Assembly (NCBI GenBank): GCA_046330075.1
Contig: JAXLTL010000001.1
Location: 806,001 to 870,000 of the forward strand
DNA: 64,000 nucleotides
Direction of reading: 5' to 3'
From: JAJTFW01 sp046330075
GTDB taxonomy: Bacteria; Bacteroidota; Bacteroidia; AKYH767-A; OLB10
The position numbers were made by a program, and so were the translations under genes. Positions 36,195 to 44,738 of the stretch are shown piece after piece (position 1 is the first letter of the stretch; each line of letters begins with the position of its first letter). The notes below the pieces were generated by a model that was not told the origin of the DNA, did no database searches, and was given only the letters and a program-made list of their open reading frames with translations.

Positions 36195-36656
36195 CAGCGC
36201 ATCCAATACCGCACGGATAGCATTAAAATCGGGTAAGTCGCCAGCCGACTCCAGCACCTCCGCATAGCGGATCATACCCTCTGCATCCAGCACAAAAGCT
36301 GCACGACGGGCCACACCTTTCAATCCGGGACCAAACTCCTCATACTTCGCACCAAAAGCTTCAATCATGCCTTTATTGTAGTCGGATGCCAGGGTAAAGT
36401 TCAATCCCTGATCGGACTTGAATTTTGCCAGGGTAAAGGGGCTATCGGTAGAAACGCCGATGACGCGAACATTGAGTGCATCATAGCGGGCGATATCATC
36501 CCGTACGGAGCAGAGTTCAGCCGTACAGACACTGGTAAATGCAAATGGAAAGAACAGAATCAGCGCAGGCTGCCCTTTCAACTGTTCATGGGTTATTTTT
36601 TGTTTTTCTGTATCAACAACAGAGAATTCCGGGGTCGGAGATCCAACTTTCAGCAT
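36180..36656 (-). CDS. Peroxiredoxin of the AhpE/Bcp type
   Basis: Thiol peroxidase of 158 residues that reduces hydrogen peroxide and organic peroxides. The catalytic region reads FPFAFTSVCTAELCSVRDD, with the peroxidatic Cys in the first C and a second Cys five residues later. The thioredoxin-like fold runs to a final helix AIRAVLDALKQ. In this lineage bacillithiol, made by BshA, may help reduce it. It starts 32 bases after the PAP2 gene in the same orientation. Confidence 0.9.
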   Translation of the reverse strand: MLKVGSPTPEFSVVDTEKQKITHEQLKGQPALILFFPFAFTSVCTAELCSVRDDIARYDALNVRVIGVSTDSPFTLAKFKSDQGLNFTLASDYNKGMIEAFGAKYEEFGPGLKGVARRAAFVLDAEGMIRYAEVLESAGDLPDFNAIRAVLDALKQTA

Positions 36657-36688
36657 AATTTATTTTAGTTTTTATCAATAACAATTTT

Positions 36689-37501
36689 TCAACGAGAATG
36701 TTTTCGGTGCCGGATAAACGTCCTTTCGTCGTAATACTTCTGGATTCTCCAAGAAAATCTCCCAAATGCATATCCCAGCACTGCACCTGCGGTGACATCA
36801 CTTAACCAATGCTTCCCTTCGTAAATTCTGGATGCGCCGGTTAATGCCGCAAGCGTATAAACAGCAATTTTAAGTCCTGTATGACCATCCAGCGACGATG
36901 AAGTTGCGGATGCCCAGGCGAATGCTTTGAATGTATGGCCGCTTGGGAATGAATAATGATTCGTGAACCCTTTAAACGGTCCTTCAAAAACAAAAGGGTC
37001 CGGCTTTATCTGTTCATCGGGACGATGACGTTGGAAGAGCAATTTTGCCCCTCCTGTAACCACCATTGCGAGTGCCAGTGTTTTCATCTGAAACATCGCA
37101 GCATATTGCAAATCGCGGTTATGCTTCAGGAGTCCAGCCGAATAACATCCAACAGAGAACAAAGCAGGATACCAGCCACTTCCCCAGGGCTCAATACCAT
37201 ATCTGACCACCTGATGATCAAAGACATTTCTGTTCCCTTCTTTCCGCATTTCCATTTCAAGCGATTCATCTGCTAACATCGAACCGCCAATGAGACAAAG
37301 TCCGCCTGCGGCGAACCAAACATCCTTTTTCTGAAGATTGCGGGGAAACAACGCCATCTCCCCGGCATCATACAAAACGGATTTAAAATATCCATTGAAT
37401 ACGGGTGGCAAAGAATCCTTTTGAGATTGTGCAGGGCAATAGCCGGCAGCCGTCAGGAGCCATAAAGAAAGCAGGTATCGTTTCCGCATCCGGTCCGGCA
37501 T
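36689..37501 (-). CDS. PAP2-superfamily membrane phosphatase
   Basis: 270 residues with a signal-like N-terminus (YLLSLWLLTAAGYCPAQS) and several membrane helices. The three PAP2 motifs are present: KLLFQRHRP (KX6RP type), SFPSGHTFKAF and SRIYEGKHWLSDVTAG (SRX5HX3D). It is a likely undecaprenyl-pyrophosphate or lipid phosphate phosphatase, active on the periplasmic side; lipid A dephosphorylation is another option. Its ATG follows the mazG stop codon directly. Confidence 0.9.
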   Translation of the reverse strand: MPDRMRKRYLLSLWLLTAAGYCPAQSQKDSLPPVFNGYFKSVLYDAGEMALFPRNLQKKDVWFAAGGLCLIGGSMLADESLEMEMRKEGNRNVFDHQVVRYGIEPWGSGWYPALFSVGCYSAGLLKHNRDLQYAAMFQMKTLALAMVVTGGAKLLFQRHRPDEQIKPDPFVFEGPFKGFTNHYSFPSGHTFKAFAWASATSSSLDGHTGLKIAVYTLAALTGASRIYEGKHWLSDVTAGAVLGYAFGRFSWRIQKYYDERTFIRHRKHSR

Positions 37502-38281
37502 TTACAAGCCCAGTTTTTTCGCTTCGTTCCAATAAACATCCATCTGCTCCAGATTCAGATCATCCAGCTTCTCCCCTTTCTCATTTATGCGATCTTCCAT
37601 ATATCTGAACCGGCGGATGAATTTTTTGTTGGTTTTTTCGAGTGCTTCTTCCGGATTGATTCCGGCAAACCGGGCATAATTGACCATTGCAAATAATAAA
37701 TCACCAAACTCATTCTCCATCTTTTCCTTATGGCCTGCTTTCTCCTCTGTTTTAAACTCCGCCATCTCCTCCTGCACCTTCTCCCACACCTGTTCAGGCC
37801 GTTCCCAATCGAAACCGGAAGCACGTGCTTTTTCCTGTATACGGATCGCCTTTACCAAGGCAGGCAATGATACCGGCACACCCTCCAGCACCGATGTTTT
37901 CCCTTCTTTCAGTTTCAGCTTCTCCCAATTGCGGCTTACTTCAGCATCATCTGCCACCTGCACATCTCCATAAATATGAGGATGGCGATGCACCAGCTTA
38001 TCACAAAGGGAATGAATAACACCGGTAATATCGAATTCATTGGTCTCTGAGGCAATTTTTGCATAAAAAACGATATGCAGCAAGATATCGCCCAATTCTT
38101 TTTTGATTTCATCGCGTTTGTCTTCCAGGATCGCATCGGCCAGTTCATACACCTCTTCAATGGTAAGATATCTCAGGCTCTGCATGGTCTGCTTGCGGTC
38201 CCAGGGACATTTTTCCCGCAAATCGTCCATGATCCCCAGCAAACGTCTGAAGGCCTCCAATTTTTCTTCTGTTGATGTCAT
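37502..38281 (-). CDS. mazG: Nucleoside triphosphate pyrophosphohydrolase MazG
   Basis: 259 residues with two MazG domains. The first (about residues 20-120) has the EExxE...ExxD metal motif in TIEEVYELADAI and KKELGDILLHIVFYAKIA. The second (about 150-235) has ENEFGDLLFAMVNYARFA. It hydrolyses NTPs and dNTPs, including oxidised ones, to monophosphates. It heads a leftward operon with PAP2 and peroxiredoxin. An exact promoter box lies four bases before the ATG. Confidence 0.94.
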   Translation of the reverse strand: MTSTEEKLEAFRRLLGIMDDLREKCPWDRKQTMQSLRYLTIEEVYELADAILEDKRDEIKKELGDILLHIVFYAKIASETNEFDITGVIHSLCDKLVHRHPHIYGDVQVADDAEVSRNWEKLKLKEGKTSVLEGVPVSLPALVKAIRIQEKARASGFDWERPEQVWEKVQEEMAEFKTEEKAGHKEKMENEFGDLLFAMVNYARFAGINPEEALEKTNKKFIRRFRYMEDRINEKGEKLDDLNLEQMDVYWNEAKKLGL

Positions 38282-38285
38282 GCTT

Positions 38286-38293
38286 CAAAAATA
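38286..38293 (-). promoter_or_regulatory. -7 promoter box of mazG operon (TATTTTTG)
   Basis: Exact TAnnTTTG on the minus strand, ending four bases before the mazG start, the same distance as at bshA and kdsC. A leaderless transcript is predicted. Confidence 0.6.
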
Positions 38294-38319
38294 GTTAAGA
38301 TTACAGCATATCATTTTTT

Positions 38320-38327
38320 TACCTTTG
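38320..38327 (+). promoter_or_regulatory. -7 promoter box of the PagL-like gene (TACCTTTG)
   Basis: Exact TAnnTTTG match 11 bases before the ATG at 38339, giving a leader of only a few bases. Confidence 0.55.
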
Positions 38328-38338
38328 CTTTCCCAAAA

Positions 38339-39442
38339 ATGAACCTGAAACTTCGAATCCTGACGTACCTCGCTGTGCTGATCTTTGGCTCTGCTCAAGG
38401 TGGTATATCCGATTCGATCGCCATTCCAGGAAGCTGGTCGGCAGGTTTTCAGTTGAATTCAGGATTCATGATGGCCCACCGGCCATCTGTTGTCTATCTG
38501 CAGGAAGGTCACGCATTTGCAGCGGAATTCTTTGTATATCGAACGATTGGTCCTACTCAGGAATGGGGGCATTTATACAACTTTCCCATGGCTGGCCTTG
38601 CTTACAGGGTTATTGATTTCGGAAACAAAGACAAGATCGGTCTGGCCCATTGCCTTTATCCTCATTTATTGTTTCCCCTGATGCACCATCACCGGCTTTC
38701 CCTGTTGGCCAGACTTGGTGCCGGAATCGGGTATGTTCAAAAGCCCTTTGATGTTACATCCAACTATAAAAATCTGACCATTGGATCACATTTCAATGCA
38801 GCTGTATTATTTGGTTTACAGACCCGCTTTTTCACCAGTCGCCGAAGTCAGCTAACGCTCGGCATTGACTTCTTCCATCTCAGCAATGGCGCAACGAGGG
38901 TGCCCAACCTGGGGATTAACATGCCATCAGTCAATCTGGGGTTCGTGTATTTCGGAGGCAGCAGCATCCACGGCCATCGTGTCCTTCCAGAAAAGAAACC
39001 ACGACAGCACGAACCCGGACTCTACTATGCGATCGGGTTCAACGAAAAATACCCTCCCGGAGGACCTACCTACTGCATTCAGGTAGTAAACGGATTTTAT
39101 CAGACCACGATCGGAAGAAAGGGATTACTCGGCGCAGGATTTGATTATATCTACGACACCTCTATACCACCGGCATTGAGTGAAGAAGGAAAATCGGGCA
39201 ATTATTTTGCAGATGCCTCACGGGCAGGCCTATATGGATCGGCAGGCCTTCGTCTTTCGAAAACAGACCTCCTATTCCAGACAGGCATTTACCTTCACAA
39301 TAACGACAAAAGCGACGGCGATCTTTACAGCCGTTTGGGCATACGTTATCATCTTAATCACCATCTCTTTGCCGGAGTTCACCTCAAGGCACATTATGGC
39401 AAAGCAGACTATGCTGAGTGGGCAATCGGATACACTTTCTAA
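38339..39442 (+). CDS. PagL-like acyloxyacyl hydrolase / lipid A 3-O-deacylase family protein
   Basis: 367-residue outer-membrane protein with a signal peptide and a beta-barrel pattern throughout. The PagL hallmark appears as H180-L-S182-N183 in FFHLSNGATRVPNLGIN. In PagL the His and Ser belong to a His-Ser-Glu triad; at the matching distance from the His this protein has Asn194 instead of Glu. It could deacylate lipid A or be an altered relative. The C-terminal 150 residues form extra barrel strands ending in YTF. It is followed after one base by a DUF2807 lipoprotein. Confidence 0.8.
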   Translation: MNLKLRILTYLAVLIFGSAQGGISDSIAIPGSWSAGFQLNSGFMMAHRPSVVYLQEGHAFAAEFFVYRTIGPTQEWGHLYNFPMAGLAYRVIDFGNKDKIGLAHCLYPHLLFPLMHHHRLSLLARLGAGIGYVQKPFDVTSNYKNLTIGSHFNAAVLFGLQTRFFTSRRSQLTLGIDFFHLSNGATRVPNLGINMPSVNLGFVYFGGSSIHGHRVLPEKKPRQHEPGLYYAIGFNEKYPPGGPTYCIQVVNGFYQTTIGRKGLLGAGFDYIYDTSIPPALSEEGKSGNYFADASRAGLYGSAGLRLSKTDLLFQTGIYLHNNDKSDGDLYSRLGIRYHLNHHLFAGVHLKAHYGKADYAEWAIGYTF

Positions 39443-39443
39443 C

Positions 39444-40175
39444 ATGAAACAACTGGCGTTACTGATCATGGTTCTGTTGTTACTGCAATCCTGCAGTGAT
39501 GCTGGCGATTGCTTTTATGGTACAGGCTCTCCGTCGACGGAAGAGCGATCGCTGGATACCATCAGAGGCATCTATCTAACCTCCAACATCAACCTCATCA
39601 TTCATCCCAACCAATCAAATTTCAGGATGCGCGTAACGGGCGGAAGTCATTTACTGAAGAAAGTATCAACCAGCATCAGCAATGGGACTCTTTCCATTAA
39701 AAACAACAATCGCTGCAACTGGGTACGCTCCTTCAAAAGTGAACTTACTGTTGAAATATGGATTGACAAACTCAACGCGATTTATCTTGAAAATTCAACA
39801 GGAGATGTGAATGTCACCGACACGTTAAAGACTGACAATTTCCGTTTCGACTGCTTTGGCAGCATGGGAAGTTCTCATTTGCTGATCGACTGTCCTATTG
39901 CTACGGTTGCATTACACAATGGTCCTGCTGACATTACAGTTGCCGGAAAGACTGGGGTACAATACAACTACAACGCCGGTTTTGGAAAAATAGACTGCCG
40001 TGAACTCATCAGTCAGGATATTTACATTACGAACAAAGGCACCAACAACACATGGGTCAACAGCACCTCATTACTGGAGGCCACCATTACTCATAGCGGA
40101 AACATCTATTACACGGGTCAGCCATCCATCATTAAACGCAACATCACCGGGAAAGGTCAGCTCATAAAATTCTAA
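39444..40175 (+). CDS. DUF2807 (head GIN domain) lipoprotein
   Basis: 243 residues starting MKQLALLIMVLLLLQSCSD, a lipoprotein signal with the Cys near residue 17. The mature part is a parallel beta-helix of the DUF2807 type: IRGIYLTSNINLIIHPNQ, LTVEIWIDKLNAIYLENSTGDVNVTDTLK and later repeats of similar strands. Function unknown; such proteins are periplasmic or surface lipoproteins. The start at 39444 is chosen because the signal begins there, one base after the PagL-like stop; the longer upstream frame merely overlaps that gene. Confidence 0.83.
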   Translation: MKQLALLIMVLLLLQSCSDAGDCFYGTGSPSTEERSLDTIRGIYLTSNINLIIHPNQSNFRMRVTGGSHLLKKVSTSISNGTLSIKNNNRCNWVRSFKSELTVEIWIDKLNAIYLENSTGDVNVTDTLKTDNFRFDCFGSMGSSHLLIDCPIATVALHNGPADITVAGKTGVQYNYNAGFGKIDCRELISQDIYITNKGTNNTWVNSTSLLEATITHSGNIYYTGQPSIIKRNITGKGQLIKF

Positions 40176-40179
40176 ATCA

Positions 40180-42099
40180 GTGTTTGTACTAAACGACATT
40201 ACCTTCGAATTCGGATCAAGAGTACTCTTCAGTGAACTACACTGGCACATACGTCCACAGGAAAAAATCGGACTTATTGGCGCCAATGGCACAGGAAAAT
40301 CCACCTTACTGCGCGTCATCAGCGGAGAATACGCGCCATCAGCCGGCAACATCTCCAGACGAAACGACCTCATCATCGGTTTTCTCAATCAGGATCTCCT
40401 GAGTTACTTATCCGACAAATCGATTCTGGATGTTGCCATGGAAGCCTTTGAGCGGGCGAATTACCTGCATCAGGAAATTGAGAAGACACTCCATGAAATG
40501 GAGACCGATCACAGCGACGCCATCCTCGACCGGCTGCAAAAACTCCAAAGTGAATACGAAGCACTTGACGGGTACACGCTCCAGTCGAAAGCAGAAACCA
40601 TACTTGAAGGATTAGGATTTAGTACTGCAGATCTTGCGCGACCACTCAAAGAATTTTCCGGAGGCTGGAGGATGCGTGTCATGCTGGCCAAGACCCTGTT
40701 GCAGAAACCCGGCCTCCTGCTGCTTGATGAGCCCACCAACCACCTTGACCTGCCCTCCATTCAATGGCTCGAAAGCTACCTCAGCAACTATGAAGGTGCA
40801 GTCTTAATCGTATCACACGACCGGTTTTTCCTTGATAAAATTGTCAACCGCATTGCTGAAATTGAACACCAGCGGCTCACCCTTTACACCGGTAATTATT
40901 CTGACTATCTCATCGAAAAAGAAGAGCGTCGCGAGATACAGCAAAACGCCTTTAAAAATCAGGAAAAGTACATTAAGGAACAAGAACGGTTTATAGAACG
41001 CTTCAGAGCAAAAGCCTCCAAGGCAAGTGCAGTACAATCCAGGGTTAAAGCACTCGAAAAGCTGGACAGAGTTGATGCGGTAGAAGGGCCACTTGCAGCC
41101 ATACGGGTAAAGTTTGCAGTTGACAAACAACCAGGCCGGATTATCGCGAAGCTCAATATTAACCGTAAAGCATACGGAGAACTTGAACTGCTTAAAAACA
41201 CTACAGCTGAAATATCACGGGGCGATAAAATCGCGTTTATCGGAGCCAATGGAAAAGGAAAATCAACATTGCTGCGCATGATCAGCAACGAAGAACCCTT
41301 TGACGGAAATGCTGAAGACACGTATAACGTTGTTCCCTCCTTTTACGCGCAACACCAGCTGGAAAGTCTGGACAAAGAAAATGAAGCATTACGCGAATTA
41401 CAGGTATTCGCACCTGAAGAAACCGACACGTATCTGCGTTCACTGCTTGGTGCCTTTCTGCTTAAAGGGGATGACGTATTCAAAAAAATCAAAGTACTGT
41501 CAGGAGGCGAACGTGCCCGGGTAGCATTGGCAAAAACCATCCTTGCCCGCGCCAACTTTCTCCTCCTTGACGAGCCCACCAACCACCTTGACATGCAAAG
41601 TGTAAATGTACTGGTGGAAGTGCTCAACAAATACGAAGGCACCTATATTGTGGTAAGTCACGACCGTTATTTTCTCAGTCGCATTGCCAACAAAATCTGG
41701 TACATCGAGAATAAAGAGCTCAAAGAATACCCGGGCACTTACGAAGAATTTGAAGTATGGCAACATCAGATCCGTCAACAAAAAGAAAAACCGGTTACTC
41801 CAACGCCACCGAAGAAAGAAAAAGCACCCGAACAGGTTAAGGTGGTAAAAAAAGAAGCGCCAAAAGCCAACAAACACCAGCTGGAACAGCAGGTAAAGAA
41901 ATGGGAAGGAGAGCTGGAAAAAGCAAGAGCGCAATTTGAAAAAATCAGTTCCGAAATGAGTGATCCTGAGGTTTACAAACAAACCGAACGGTTTAAAAAA
42001 CTGCAGGCCGAATACGATAAGGCGAAACAAGGCGTTGAACACGCCGAAAGAGAATGGGAAGCCTATTACTTAAAACTCATTGAGCTGAATGAATCATGA
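40180..42099 (+). CDS. ABC-F family ATP-binding protein
   Basis: 639-residue soluble protein with two ABC cassettes and no membrane domain. Walker A is GANGTGKST in the first and GANGKGKST in the second; signatures are FSGGWRMRV and LSGGERARV, each followed by LLLDEPTNHLD. A linker of about 80 residues with charged helices (QEKYIKEQERFIERFRAKASK) lies between them, and a basic coiled-coil tail from about residue 535 resembles Uup. ABC-F proteins act on ribosomes or, for Uup, in DNA or ribosome-linked steps. The start is a GTG 4 bases after the DUF2807 gene. It overlaps DUF5103 by 4 bases. Confidence 0.9.
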   Translation: MFVLNDITFEFGSRVLFSELHWHIRPQEKIGLIGANGTGKSTLLRVISGEYAPSAGNISRRNDLIIGFLNQDLLSYLSDKSILDVAMEAFERANYLHQEIEKTLHEMETDHSDAILDRLQKLQSEYEALDGYTLQSKAETILEGLGFSTADLARPLKEFSGGWRMRVMLAKTLLQKPGLLLLDEPTNHLDLPSIQWLESYLSNYEGAVLIVSHDRFFLDKIVNRIAEIEHQRLTLYTGNYSDYLIEKEERREIQQNAFKNQEKYIKEQERFIERFRAKASKASAVQSRVKALEKLDRVDAVEGPLAAIRVKFAVDKQPGRIIAKLNINRKAYGELELLKNTTAEISRGDKIAFIGANGKGKSTLLRMISNEEPFDGNAEDTYNVVPSFYAQHQLESLDKENEALRELQVFAPEETDTYLRSLLGAFLLKGDDVFKKIKVLSGGERARVALAKTILARANFLLLDEPTNHLDMQSVNVLVEVLNKYEGTYIVVSHDRYFLSRIANKIWYIENKELKEYPGTYEEFEVWQHQIRQQKEKPVTPTPPKKEKAPEQVKVVKKEAPKANKHQLEQQVKKWEGELEKARAQFEKISSEMSDPEVYKQTERFKKLQAEYDKAKQGVEHAEREWEAYYLKLIELNES

Positions 42100-43388
42100 A
42101 AAAATTGCTCCCCCTCCTATTTTTGTTTTCATTTAAAGCTGCCTTTGCACAGGAAGAAGCCGACTATTACAACCCGCGCACACTCAGTTACGAAGATCGC
42201 ACCTACGTACCCTACATAAAAACCGTAATACTCGAACGGGCTGAAACTGCCATGAGTTTTCCCTATCTGATACTGGGCAGCGAAGACAAGCTACGTTTGA
42301 GTTTTGATCTTCTGGAAGAAGACATCCGTGATTACAGTTACAAAATCATACACTGCACACCGAAATGGACACCATCGGTACTCAGTGAAAATGACTACAT
42401 CGATGGCTTCTACACCGATATGCTATCCGACTACAAGCACTCTCTGAATACGCTCCAGCCCTACTGGCATTACCAGCTGGAATTTCCGAATGCACAGATG
42501 AAGCCACTTATTTCGGGGAATTACCTGATGGTGGTATTTGAAAACAGCAATCCCGACTCCATCATCCTATCCCGAAGGTTTTACGTCACCGAACAGCGGA
42601 TAGAATTCAAAACGAACATCCACCGCAGTACCCTCATAGAAAACAGGAATTCGCATCAGGAAACTGACTTTACGATCTTTCTCAGAGGCTTACCTGTTAG
42701 TAATCCCTATTCCGATCTGGAAGTACTCGTGATGCAAAACAAAGACCCGAACTTTGTAATAAAAAACCTCAGACCTGTTATTGCTAACGGAGAATCGGTG
42801 GATTACAACTACGATGACATCAATTCCATTGAAGGCGGAACCGAATACAGAAATTTTGACATACGCACCACCCGTTTTCAAACACAATTCATTGAACGAT
42901 TTTTCACTGACAGTACAAGCGGACTAATGCATGTTCAGCTAAAGCCGGAAATCAGAAGAAACACCATGCGGTACGTCACCGAAAATGATCTGAACGGTGA
43001 TTATCTGATAAAAATCTACGAAGGGCGGGACGCCCATCTGGAAGGAGATTACGTTTGGGTACACTTCCGGTTAAAATCTGTTGAAGATTTTACCGATCTA
43101 CCGGTATACCTTGAAGGAAGATTTACCGAATATGGCATCCGTCAGCTTTTTCGCATGGAGTACAACCACGAAACCGGGTGTTTTGAAAAGTCGCTGCTGC
43201 TCAAGCAAGGATACTATAATTACCGGTATATCACTGCAGGGAAAGATGGGAACTGCTCACAGTTAGAAACGGAAGGCAGTCACTATGAAACCAACAATGA
43301 CTATTACTTTTTCGCCTGGTGGAAGGAGCCCGGAAAACGCTATGAACGGTTAATAGGAATTTATCAAACAACAGCCGGAGGATTTTAA
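42096..43388 (+). CDS. DUF5103 periplasmic protein
   Basis: 430 residues with a signal peptide (residues 1-18, AAFAQ). The protein is beta-rich, with YYNPRTLSYEDRTYVPYIKT and ILGSEDKLRLSFDLLEEDIRDYSYKIIHC near the start, both typical of DUF5103, a Bacteroidota-specific family of unknown function. Its start overlaps the ABC-F stop (ATGA), so it is translated with it; a functional link is not evident. Confidence 0.87.
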   Translation: MKKLLPLLFLFSFKAAFAQEEADYYNPRTLSYEDRTYVPYIKTVILERAETAMSFPYLILGSEDKLRLSFDLLEEDIRDYSYKIIHCTPKWTPSVLSENDYIDGFYTDMLSDYKHSLNTLQPYWHYQLEFPNAQMKPLISGNYLMVVFENSNPDSIILSRRFYVTEQRIEFKTNIHRSTLIENRNSHQETDFTIFLRGLPVSNPYSDLEVLVMQNKDPNFVIKNLRPVIANGESVDYNYDDINSIEGGTEYRNFDIRTTRFQTQFIERFFTDSTSGLMHVQLKPEIRRNTMRYVTENDLNGDYLIKIYEGRDAHLEGDYVWVHFRLKSVEDFTDLPVYLEGRFTEYGIRQLFRMEYNHETGCFEKSLLLKQGYYNYRYITAGKDGNCSQLETEGSHYETNNDYYFFAWWKEPGKRYERLIGIYQTTAGGF

Positions 43389-43447
43389 CCCACACGCTGA
43401 ATTTCCTTTTCCTGCTGATTTTTTACATTTACCACTATAATCCACGA

Positions 43448-43470
43448 ATTGGTCAAAAAGAATTGGTCAA
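43448..43470 (+). repeat. Direct repeat aattggtcaa in the apaG promoter
   Basis: The 10-mer aattggtcaa occurs at 43448-43457 and 43461-43470, 13 bases apart, just upstream of and including the TTG of the -33 element. It may be a regulator binding site. Confidence 0.45.
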
Positions 43471-43493
43471 TTTAAACAGGGTTTATATTTTTG
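43463..43493 (+). promoter_or_regulatory. Full promoter of apaG (TTG - 20 bases - TATTTTTG)
   Basis: TTG at 43463-43465 and an exact TAnnTTTG box at 43486-43493, with 20 bases between, the most complete Bacteroidota-type promoter in the window. The apaG ATG is 20 bases downstream. Confidence 0.65.
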
Positions 43494-43513
43494 GTAAACA
43501 CTAAAGACACTAT

Positions 43514-43906
43514 ATGGCTATTTTCACGGAGATAACGGCAGGGATAAGGGTAAGTGTGGAGACGTTTTATCAACCGACCCACAGTAATCCTGCGCAATCA
43601 CACTATGTGTTCGCGTACAGAATCACTATCAAAAATGATAGTGAACAGGCTATCCGTCTCAAACGTCGCCATTGGTATATCATTGATTCTGACAACACTA
43701 GACGCGAAGTTGAAGGAGAAGGTGTAGTAGGAGAACAACCCTATATCGCTCCGGGTGAGACTTATCGGTATGTATCCGGGTGCAATCTTAATACAGAGAT
43801 CGGCAAAATGTTTGGCACGTATCTGATGGAGCGTCAATTCGACAAAAAGTTGTTTTTTGTAAAAATCCCTGAGTTTAAGATGGTTGTACCATCTAAACTA
43901 AACTAA
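43514..43906 (+). CDS. apaG: ApaG protein
   Basis: 130 residues, the usual length of ApaG, a fibronectin III-like cytoplasmic fold. Family sequence blocks are present: SHYVFAYRITIKNDS, RHWYIIDSDN, VVGEQPYIAPGETYRYVSGC and the Gly-rich turn. E. coli apaG was linked to cobalt resistance and magnesium efflux, but the biochemical role is unclear. It is monocistronic, and its 3' end converges on trmH 24 bases away without a strong terminator. Confidence 0.92.
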   Translation: MAIFTEITAGIRVSVETFYQPTHSNPAQSHYVFAYRITIKNDSEQAIRLKRRHWYIIDSDNTRREVEGEGVVGEQPYIAPGETYRYVSGCNLNTEIGKMFGTYLMERQFDKKLFFVKIPEFKMVVPSKLN

Positions 43907-43930
43907 AACTTTCACGTTTTTTAATAAAAG

Positions 43931-44698
43931 TTACCGCATCTGACGGAAGAATTCCGCACATACAATACCGGCGGCAACGGCTACATTTAATGATTCCGCA
44001 CCGGTATAATCAGTTGATTTTGAGGGTATTAATATCGTATTTGTCACAAAAGGCAGCAGCACCGGGTTTACGCCTCTGCTCTCATTGCCCAAAATAATCA
44101 ATCCGTCCCTTTTCAATGGTTCCGTATAAATATCCTTTCCATTCAGCATTGTAGCATACACCGGCAATTGGTGGCCTTTGGCATTTTTGACCAGGAGATC
44201 CGTTAGAGGAAGATAATGCACAGAAACTCTGAAAAGTGAACCCATCGTACTCTGGATCACCTTGGGGTTAAAGCAATCTGCGGTATCCGGTGAGCAAAAC
44301 ACATCTTTCATACCGAACCAATCGGCAATTCGAATGATCGTTCCGAGATTTCCCGGGTCCTGGATCTGATCCAGCAGAAGAAAAAGTCCGGTTTCCGGTA
44401 ACGTAACCGGCGTTTTTGAGTCGGACGGAATATCCACAACAGCTACCACTTTATTAGGCTGCTGCAATGAAGAAATCTGCTCCAGTTCTTTTTCGCTGAT
44501 TTCAGTAACCGGACACGGCAACGTGCCTGCAGGTTTCTTCCATGAAGAAAGGGCATAAATAGCCCGAACATTCCATTTCCGGCTCACCAGTACTTCATTC
44601 ACCATTTTTGGACCTTCCACCAGGAAGACACCCTCCTCCTCTCTGAATTTCTTCAGATGTAATGAACGAAGCTGTTTGATAACTGGTTTGGACAACAT
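43931..44698 (-). CDS. TrmH/SpoU-family RNA 2'-O-methyltransferase
   Basis: 255 residues. A substrate-binding N-terminal domain (about 1-95, EEGVFLVEGPKMVNEVL) precedes a SPOUT knot domain with the three motifs FLLLDQIQDPGNLGTIIRIADW, LIILGNESRGVN and IPSKSTDYTGAESLNVAVAAGI. It methylates a ribose in tRNA or rRNA; the exact target cannot be read from the sequence. It is divergent from the TamL-like gene with 40 bases between starts. Confidence 0.93.
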   Translation of the reverse strand: MLSKPVIKQLRSLHLKKFREEEGVFLVEGPKMVNEVLVSRKWNVRAIYALSSWKKPAGTLPCPVTEISEKELEQISSLQQPNKVVAVVDIPSDSKTPVTLPETGLFLLLDQIQDPGNLGTIIRIADWFGMKDVFCSPDTADCFNPKVIQSTMGSLFRVSVHYLPLTDLLVKNAKGHQLPVYATMLNGKDIYTEPLKRDGLIILGNESRGVNPVLLPFVTNTILIPSKSTDYTGAESLNVAVAAGIVCAEFFRQMR

Positions 44699-44738
44699 GC
44701 TGATAAAATGATTCTGTTTGTACTTTTATGCCGCACCT

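Noticed and set aside
39180..39443. N-terminal extension of the DUF2807 lipoprotein to 39180
   Set aside because: It would overlap the PagL-like gene in another frame, and a perfect lipoprotein signal begins at 39444.
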